Positions 56,946 through 64,000 of a DNA stretch of 64,000 nt are shown here, one piece after another. This DNA comes from Euborellia annulipes (taxonomy: Eukaryota > Arthropoda > Insecta > Dermaptera > Anisolabididae). A program made the translations under genes and the position numbers. Within the stretch, counting starts at the first letter, position 1. Each line of letters starts with the position of its first letter. The notes under the pieces were generated by a model. The model did no database searches and was not told the DNA's origin. It saw only the letters and a program-made list of their open reading frames with translations. The stretch spans positions 19,684-83,683 of the forward strand of contig JAKCPI010004550.1 in NCBI GenBank assembly GCA_023213315.1, read 5' to 3'.

Positions 56946-57225
56946 CCAGACAGCTTGGAATATTGCAGCAAAATTGCAGAATCATTGAATTGCAAATCTT
57001 GCAAAAAAATTGTCAACATTTCTCAATATTGCAGCGGCAATATTCCAAGCTAGGCGGCACAGAAATATTGCAGCCACACTGTTGCAATGTCCGCCTCTTT
57101 CGAACATTGCAGGAATATTGCTGACAATGTTGCTGATTGAGCTGCAAAATTGCAGAATTCTACAATATTGTCAATCAATATTGAACAAGAATGGCTATAT
57201 TACTGCAATATTCCAAGCTGCCTGG
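56946..57225. mobile_element. MITE with CCAGACAGCTTGG ends
   Basis: Starts CCAGACAGCTTGGAATATTG and ends with the near-complement CAATATTCCAAGCTGCCTGG. The inside is packed with GCAATATT and ATTGCAG words in both orientations, about a dozen. An 83-codon frame is generated by these repeats. No TSD could be fixed. Confidence 0.75.
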
Positions 57226-57419
57226 GAATTCGAAAATTTTCCATGCAAGTATTTTGGTTAGTAAAAATGCTTTTATAAATAGTCTTACTACGTGTACTTA
57301 TAAATTCTATTTTACTATAGTTATTAATAAAATATAAATAAGTAACTTACTACTTTTCTGGTAAATAATTGAAGCTGCATACCTGAAACAAAAAAAAAAA
57401 TATTAATATAATAGAGTAG

Positions 57420-58200
57420 AGAGAGATTACAGAGGGTCCAGGACCAATATATTAAAATGATTACAGAGCTAGTAAGTACGACAGACGGAGAAGGGGCTAA
57501 GAAAATCAAGACTGGCAAGTAAAATGTATAATCAAAATAAAAGAAATAAAAGGCAAGATAGCCGAAGATATGTTTTAAGGAACTAATAAGAGTTTTGGAA
57601 AAAGAACTTGGAATGCTGTGGGCAAAGGAGATGAAGGAAAGAATTGAAGGAACGGGAAGTAATGTCATGACCCTTCTAAAAGAAGAAATCATAACAAGAA
57701 TGAGAAGAATGGCAGAAAGAATGATTACAGTAGATATAGAGCAAGGTATCCAAAGGGACTGGATCTACCTACTGTACACATTACAAAAATATTAAGAAAG
57801 CATCCCAGGCTGAAGGGTTTTTGGTTTGATAGGTTCAAAAAGGAAGAAGAAAAAATAGAATGGGCATGAGCAAGATATGGAAGCATTTGGAGAGGTTCCT
57901 CGGGAAGAGATGGTGAAGTATGTAGAGGATGCAGAGGTGCAAAGGGGACATATGACCACTGCAGGGAGTGCGATGCCTTTAAGAGAAAGATTAGGTATAA
58001 TTTCAATATCAAAAGCTAATGGAGAATATTATCAAAGAGACATTATATTTAAAACAAATAGATGATAGCTAAAAGATGTTAATGTAAATGAAAGCACTAT
58101 TTGTAAATGAATTGTAAAAATAATGTAATGTTACTCATAAAACAAAAGTATAGTTTTTTCCTTGTAACAAGATGTACATAAATAAATAAATAAATAAATT
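57420..58200 (+). pseudogene. Possible degraded non-LTR retrotransposon 3' end
   Basis: The plus strand from about 57420 is purine-rich with coding-like pieces in changing frames (WAKEMKERIEG, then GFWFDRFKKEEE, then YDHCRECDAFKRK). The last has two Cys in a C-x-x-C setting, as near the C-terminus of some non-LTR reverse transcriptases. The block ends in (AAAT)n at about 58180-58200, a typical LINE tail. The minus frames here (57324-57692 and 57725-58012) are antisense. I cannot place the reverse-transcriptase core motifs. Confidence 0.27.
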
Positions 58201-58251
58201 AGAAAAATCATCATGTTAATTCTGAAATTATTGTTATAAAATATGTATGTA

Positions 58252-58450
58252 CAGTGAGCGTCACAATTAAGCCCCCATCTGATAGCTAGAGCATTAAGAA
58301 TATGGTATAGTATATGGTTTATGGTGAAATAATTTTAAATTTGAAAAGGTAAAAATCATCTGTTCCTTTTAGGTCATTAAAATTATTTCTCTATACACCA
58401 TATAATTAAGGCTCTAGCTATCAGGTGGGAACTTAATTGTGGCTCCACTA
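58252..58450. mobile_element. 199-bp mariner/Tc1-type MITE
   Basis: Starts CAGTGAGCGTCACAATTAAG; the right end TTAATTGTGGCTCCACTA is its complement with a few changes. TA lies on both sides (58250-58251 and 58451-58452). CTGATAGCTAGAGC is shared by both arms. The first bases match the 25929 MITE, so both may use the same transposase. Confidence 0.88.
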
Positions 58451-58454
58451 TACC

Positions 58455-60863
58455 ATATTATTGCACATAATGTTATTTATATTGTGCATGCACTATTATT
58501 TGTAATTTATTTTATATGTTTTGTATTTAATTACAAATATACAAACACAAGCGTCGGAGAGCTTCAGTAACACTTTAACTTGGGGATTGAGACCCCGGTA
58601 ATTTACCATTATAAGCCTTTTATACTTTCATTAAGGAGTTTCATCCTTTATAATATTTAAATAGTGATTTACTTTTTATATCACTTGAATTATGCACCCT
58701 TCTGAAGCCGTGAAGAATTGATTATTTTTAATTAAAAAAAAATATATATATTCTAATTAGTTCTAGGATTTCTCTCACTTACACTTTTTTTTTTACTAAG
58801 ATTCAATAAACATTTGATAAGGCCCTGAAGAATAATAAATGAGACGCTCTCTTAGAGACAGACAGCTGTCGACATCTCGTGTCAAGTCAATCCAGACGAC
58901 TTAGTCACGCTCTCTTAAAAAAAAAAAGAGGGAGATAGTGAAGAGCAAAAAAAAAAAAAAAACTTAGAGATCTCTCTGCATGCAAATATCCGGAAATATA
59001 GAGTCTTTCGATATTAGAAAAATTATAATATAATTAGAGAGAAAGATATCAGATTAAAATTAGAAGGAAGGTAGTTTTTGAAATTATTATTAGAATAGAT
59101 ATTTGATCTAGCACGAAGTTAAATAAATTTTTTTTTTAGATGTATTATCATAAATGGATAATAAAAAAAATAAAACGTGAGCCATACATAGCGTCATCGA
59201 ATTGAACGCACGCTATTATTTTTTTTTTTATTAAATTTCATTTATTATTTATAATTACACGCACTTTTTAAATTCACGTTAGAAAAAAAAAAATTTAAAT
59301 ACTAAATAAACACAGAATACAAATTAAATTTTATGATTTATATGTCATAAATTAGAAGTAGCTGTAGGGTTTAGAGATCTCTTCTTCCATTATTTTATTT
59401 CAAAGCTGAAAAATTAGCATAAGAAATGCTGAAGTTGAGTAAGATCAGTTAATTTAGAAAGGTCATAAATTTTCATAAAATATGATATTGTCCCCATCTT
59501 GGGGGTTACCCAACCAAAGGCTGGGATTTATTAATGACACTTTTCCTCCATCCTTTGAAGAGAAATCAAAATTCGCTGTCTCATTTCGTGTCGGAGTTTT
59601 TGTCCAGAAAGAAAAAATAGTTATGATAACATTAACAAAAAAAAAAAAAAAAAAAAAATTATGACTGAATACAATAATCATAAGCACATATTAGTTATCA
59701 TAATTTTTAATGAAAATTAAGCCAATTATTGAATTAAAATTTACATGTAACTAAAACATATTTTTAAAAATAACTTCATAGATCATAAATATACCGTATA
59801 TAATTATTTGTGAACTAAAATATAATTAGGCCGTTTTCGTAAATCAGGCTCCCAATAGTTCTTCTGCGATTTTTACTGGTATTTAATTATAGAAAAGCAG
59901 TAACGTTCCCTTCCCCTTAAAAGTAATATTCGTAAGACAAGATATTAAAAAATAAAACAATTATTTGATTTTGATATAATTAATTAACAAGAAGCAACAA
60001 ACACTCTCACGAAAATCTGGATCTTGCCGACATTTAACAGTTATGAAAGTCTATGAAATCATGTTTAAAAACAGCCTATATTGTAATTTATATTAAAAAA
60101 AAATTTGTTAAATTTTGAGATCATACTCATTTAATTCAGTTTGTACTCAAGGATTTAGATGACTTGGTGGATAAATAAGCAATCCATGAATCCTTTAGTA
60201 ACTCTAGATACAAAGTGGGAAATCCGGGATCGAACACTAAGTAAAGTTATATATACATATATAGGCCTATATATATATATATATTTTTTTTTTGTTATAT
60301 ATGAGAAAAAAAATAAAAAAAAAAATTTGCCTAGAGAAAGATTCCGCCACTATATGTTTTGTTATTAAATTTTTCAGAGGTAAAATAAATAAAATTTTTA
60401 AAATTAAATTATGAGGGGAAAAATGAATTATTTTAATAGATAAATAATTTTAAAAGTAAATAAATATTGATATATCATCCTTGTATGTAGCTTGCACTTA
60501 AATATCTTCACAACTTCATTAAGAAAAAGTCTTATCTATGCCAATGAATAGATGTACAAAAGGTCATTGTTTAATATTGTAATTTGTATATTGATTTTAT
60601 TTGAGCTTTTTATTTAATTTGTACTTGTATTTTTTTTTTCATCTAGTTAAATTGGGTTGTCGAACGTTATTTTTGCAAATCCTTTTTCTTGTAACGCAGT
60701 CTTTACATTTAAATACTTGAAAAGTACATTACAAGACACATTAGGGCAATTGTATTCTGCCGACACAGGAAGGAGAGTTGAAGTTATTGTGAAATATAAC
60801 AAACGACTTTAGTGATTTCCCTTTATGAACCCACCCGAAAGGCTTTAGAAGTAGCAAGAGTAA

Positions 60864-60895
<32 letters not shown>

Positions 60896-61345
60896 GTCAA
60901 TGGAAGGTCCCCCATTTCAATGGAAATAAATTAATTTCATGGGGAAAGGAAATTGTGCTAATATGTTAGAATATTATACAGTTCTTTAATGGCAACATGA
61001 AATTTCTTTAAAAGCTCGATAAGATGAAAAAAAAAAAAATTATTTCCTTTTCGGATATTTTAGAGAATATTTAAAATCTCTTTCCAAATAATTAAAGATT
61101 GAATCAATAAATTAAAACAAAAAATGGTTTTAATATTATAAAAACATTTGCATTGGAAAAAGTTTTAATAATGAAAACAAAAATAAATTTTGAATATAAA
61201 AGGATCTTCAAGATGCCTTTTATTGACTTATTGGAAGTTCTTAATACTTTAATAAAACTTCTACTTTGGCTGGTATTTGCCTTACGAGTTAGGGTTTCGT
61301 TTACCGCCCAAGCGAAAAAAATTTTTAAATTGAATAGATTATCAG
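58455..61345. other. AT-rich stretch, nothing firm
   Basis: (CA)n at 60869-60895. 59482-59664 (plus) is a 60-codon ATG frame (MILSPSWGLP, then FPPSFEEKSKF) that runs into an A20 tract. The minus strand of the same bases is open too, so I give it no gene call. It could be an exon or a retroposed fragment with an A-tail. Frames at 61104-61380 on both strands are unsupported. Confidence 0.4.
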
Positions 61346-61348
61346 TTA

Positions 61349-61721
61349 AGGGGTCGTCCACATATTACGTAACGAGTTAGGGGGAAGTGGGGTAGGGGTC
61401 TGGACAAAACGTTACAAATTATGACATAAGGAACCCGAGTGTTTCTCTAAGTGTGACATCAATTTATAAAAAAAAATTCGTATTATTTATAGACGTCAGG
61501 TCAGTTGTACTATTTGATTTTTAGTTATGTTTCGTGCTGACACTTGCAGCGCTAATTCATTATCATGAGAATTTAACAAATATTTTTTGAACAAGTAAAC
61601 GAAAAAGGAGGGTTCTATGTTGTGACATAATATTGTTTGTTTCTATATGATTAACTGTGACAGGGGGCGGGATTCTAGAATATCGTCAAAAAAGGTGTGA
61701 CGTAATATGAGGAGGACCCCT
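61349..61721. mobile_element. MITE with AGGGGTCGTCC ends
   Basis: Starts AGGGGTCGTCCACATATTAC and ends GTAATATGAGGAGGACCCCT, inverted with a few mismatches. Internal GACATAA / GTGACATAAT words lie in both halves. The TSD is uncertain. The end sequence resembles a widespread invertebrate MITE type with GGGGTCGTCCA ends. Confidence 0.75.
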
Positions 61722-62330
61722 AATTAAAAAGAAATGAGATGGGATCTACGGATAGCCTTTGAAGTTACCGAAAATGTGTGTCATAAAGTCATATTATTTT
61801 GTTCATCAATATGTGTCATAATTAAATATTGTAGAGATAAAGAAAGATAGAGTTCACTTAATATGAATAAATTAAATATTTTAATTATTTTTTTATTTAA
61901 AAAGTTATTTATATATTCAAATATGTCGCACAAAAAAAAGAAAAAAAAGATGTCGAATATTTTTGTTCTTGAAAGCACTTGAAGGATTATCCTTTTTATG
62001 ATTTTTTTTTCTTTTTTTGTTCCCAATTTCCCACGCAGCTTTTATGTTGCAATTTAACAAAAAAAAAAAAAAAGAGAGAATGAGAGTGAGAGAAGCATTC
62101 ATACAAGTTGAATAATCAATGTATAACTACATGTCTCCTCTTGTTAGGTTTTCATTTTGTGAGGTAAATGATTCAACCGCACAAACACACACATATCATT
62201 CACTTGATTGATGATGTGATATTGAAATCAAGGAAAACAAAAACGATTAGAAATATTGGTTTTGTTTTGTTTTTGTTTTTTTTCACGCAAAATAACAAAT
62301 CTGAAACAACCACAGGAGAACTATTATTAT

Positions 62331-62365
<35 letters not shown>

Positions 62366-62555
62366 TTGTCAATAATTTTTGTAAACTGAATATCCACTTT
62401 CCTTACAATTGTTCAAGTTATTTCTACAAAACAAGGTTATGTAAGATACATTCATACTCAGCTATTTTGTCATATTGGATGGAAGAAATTAACGAGTTGG
62501 TAAACATCTAATAAGATTTAAACTTTCGACCGTTGGTTCTTGTTGAAACATTTTG
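61722..62555. other. AT-rich stretch, nothing firm
   Basis: T28 run at 62333-62360. Overlapping minus frames at 61781-62102 are Lys/Phe homopolymer products. Confidence 0.55.
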
Positions 62556-62690
62556 TAAATTAAAATTTAATATACAAATTTAACAACTAGGTTATTTGTT
62601 TCAAAGGTTTTATTAATTAAAAATTAATACTTGATGCGTATTACGACAATTCCTTGTCGTCATCAGAAGTGAATGTAATCACTTCTGTTA
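62556..62690 (-). repeat. Family Z copy with hammerhead-like hairpin
   Basis: CTAGGTTATTTGTTTCAAAGG and TTTTATTAATTAAAAA match 2181-2240. On the minus strand at 62636-62666 it has CTGATGA directly followed by a perfect 6-bp stem CGACAA/TTGTCG with a GGAA loop, then TAATACGC. This copy lacks the extra base, so it has canonical spacing, but GAAAC is lost. A second perfect 9-bp hairpin CAGAAGTGA/TCACTTCTG lies at 62664-62687. Confidence 0.6.
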
Positions 62691-64000
62691 TCAGACGTCA
62701 CCATGGAGTCCTTTATCAAAAAAATTAACATTTGTTTTTATTGTCTATGTTTCAAATGTCTTTAGCGTTCTTCTTCAAATGGATATTTCTATAAATGTTT
62801 ATACTTTAAATTAGTTTACCTATTTAATTTATTTCAATATATCTTAAATAAATATTTTTCTGAATCGCAGTTAATTCAAAATCTCTGACTTTTCACAACT
62901 ATTAATGTAGATAACTTTGTATGAATGGGAACTATGACTGTGGCCAAGGCTACAAAAACTGTAGAGGTGTAAAACAAATTATATCATAAACATCATTAAA
63001 TAGTTAAAGATATTTAATATAATGTTTAACCCTAAAATAGAAATATATTAAAAGATTTGACAATAATCTTCTTTATTTTTTGTTTTTGTCAATGTTATAT
63101 GTCAGTAGATGACATTTATTATTCTTTAACATTTTTATTATTTACAATTAACTTGAATAAACTTTATTAGGATGAAATCGTTGAAAAAGAAAAAATATAT
63201 TTCTTTTTTTTCTTTTCCCCAAGCCCCAAAAAGAGAGAGAAAGAAAAAAGTTTTTTAAAATAACGATCTTTTCGGATTTTTTTTTTTCTCCTCTCTTTCT
63301 CAAACTAATAACAAAACTTGGTGGAAATAATAAAAATTAAATTTAGAGCCTTCTGTTGGTCCAATTAATATAAATAGTAGAGAAGGATTTAAATTATTTG
63401 AGAAAATTTCAAAATATTCTTTATTTTATTAAATAGTGATGCAACTTATTAATATATTCCAACTATTGTGGAATTATGTGATTAATAAAAAAATTTTTAT
63501 AATTGAATAGCTAAATCCATTTATAACAATAAGCCTGAGGTGATTTAGTTGAAATTGTGTTTATACAAGTTTTAACTAATGCCTGTGTAAATATCAAGCT
63601 AATAGAGCCATTTGCTAGTTTGATATTGTCGTAGAGATAATAAAGATTTGGCATAAATTCTATAAATGATCGCTTACAAAACAAAAAACAAAACCAAAAA
63701 AAACTATTATTTCATGATGTCAGAAAATAAGGAGCCTTTAATACAACATTAACATCTTCTGTCATATTATGATAATTATGACACACATTAAAACTGTTTT
63801 ATACGGAATTTGTAATAGACATTTCTATTTCAATAAAAACCTTCTTCCAGAAATAAATGATTTTATAATAATAGTTTTTAATTTACAGAACATAGTAATT
63901 GTTCAATGCAGCAATGTGATAGCTAAAGAAAGAAATTGCTAGGAAAATTATCCTAATTTTAGAGACCAGCTATCATTCGAAAAATTCTCATTATGTTCCT
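62691..64000. other. AT-rich stretch, nothing recognised
   Basis: A and T runs only. No frame, TIR or RNA signal that I can support. Confidence 0.55.

Noticed and set aside
57324..58012. 122- and 95-codon minus frames
   Set aside because: They are antisense to a purine-rich block that looks like a retroelement remnant; stop-poor pyrimidine-rich strands give such frames.

Overview
This window looks like AT-rich nuclear DNA from an animal, most likely an arthropod. It carries no long open reading frame, no operon-like gene order, no rRNA and no CRISPR array. It does carry many short non-autonomous DNA transposons with textbook target-site duplications (TSDs), tRNA-derived SINEs, a DD41D-type mariner relic, candidate exons bounded by GT/AG signals, AATAAA signals and abundant microsatellites. 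The style (very AT-rich, G-run hAT MITEs, a CGGBP1/BED-like hAT exon starting MPKQ) resembles parasitic copepods such as salmon lice. That species guess is from memory and is not proven by the sequence.

Layout. 0-5 kb: a G-run hAT MITE, a possible terminal exon (minus, 2.4-2.6 kb) and a 1.3 kb hAT element (2954-4271) with perfect 8-bp TSDs, holding a CGGBP1-like first exon. 5-9.5 kb: two more G-run hAT MITEs, a mariner relic, a second broken coding remnant and a GC-rich promoter-like patch. 11-23 kb: SINEs (three near 14-16.5 kb, one at 18 kb), a dispersed repeat family called X here, a 1.6 kb foldback element with ~0.75 kb arms and a fourth hAT MITE. 23-31 kb: tandem duplications, a 128-bp mariner-type MITE and an inverted-repeat element. 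31-35 kb: scattered GC-richer patches with coding-like frames and splice-like signals, probably the most genic part. 35-50 kb: intergenic or intronic AT-rich DNA with repeats and one good terminal-exon candidate at 44.75-44.9 kb. 50-58.5 kb: a MITE inside a tandem duplication, a hAT element inside a hammerhead-like inverted-repeat element, and further MITEs. 58.5-64 kb: mostly featureless, with one more MITE and another copy of family Z.

Main observation. At least fifteen places carry a compact motif: CTGANGA, one extra base, a GC-clamped hairpin, then GAAACGT. This is the core order of a hammerhead ribozyme. Several occur as inverted pairs, always with the CTGANGA side toward the centre and the GAAACGT side outward, in at least four sequence-unrelated repeats. 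Hammerhead motifs are known in Penelope-like retroelements and retrozymes. The extra base and the head-to-head pairing are what deserve testing.

No complete gene can be assembled here. The exon calls are offered with low confidence and explicit reasons. Several long lists of short frames on both strands are inside repeats and are not genes.
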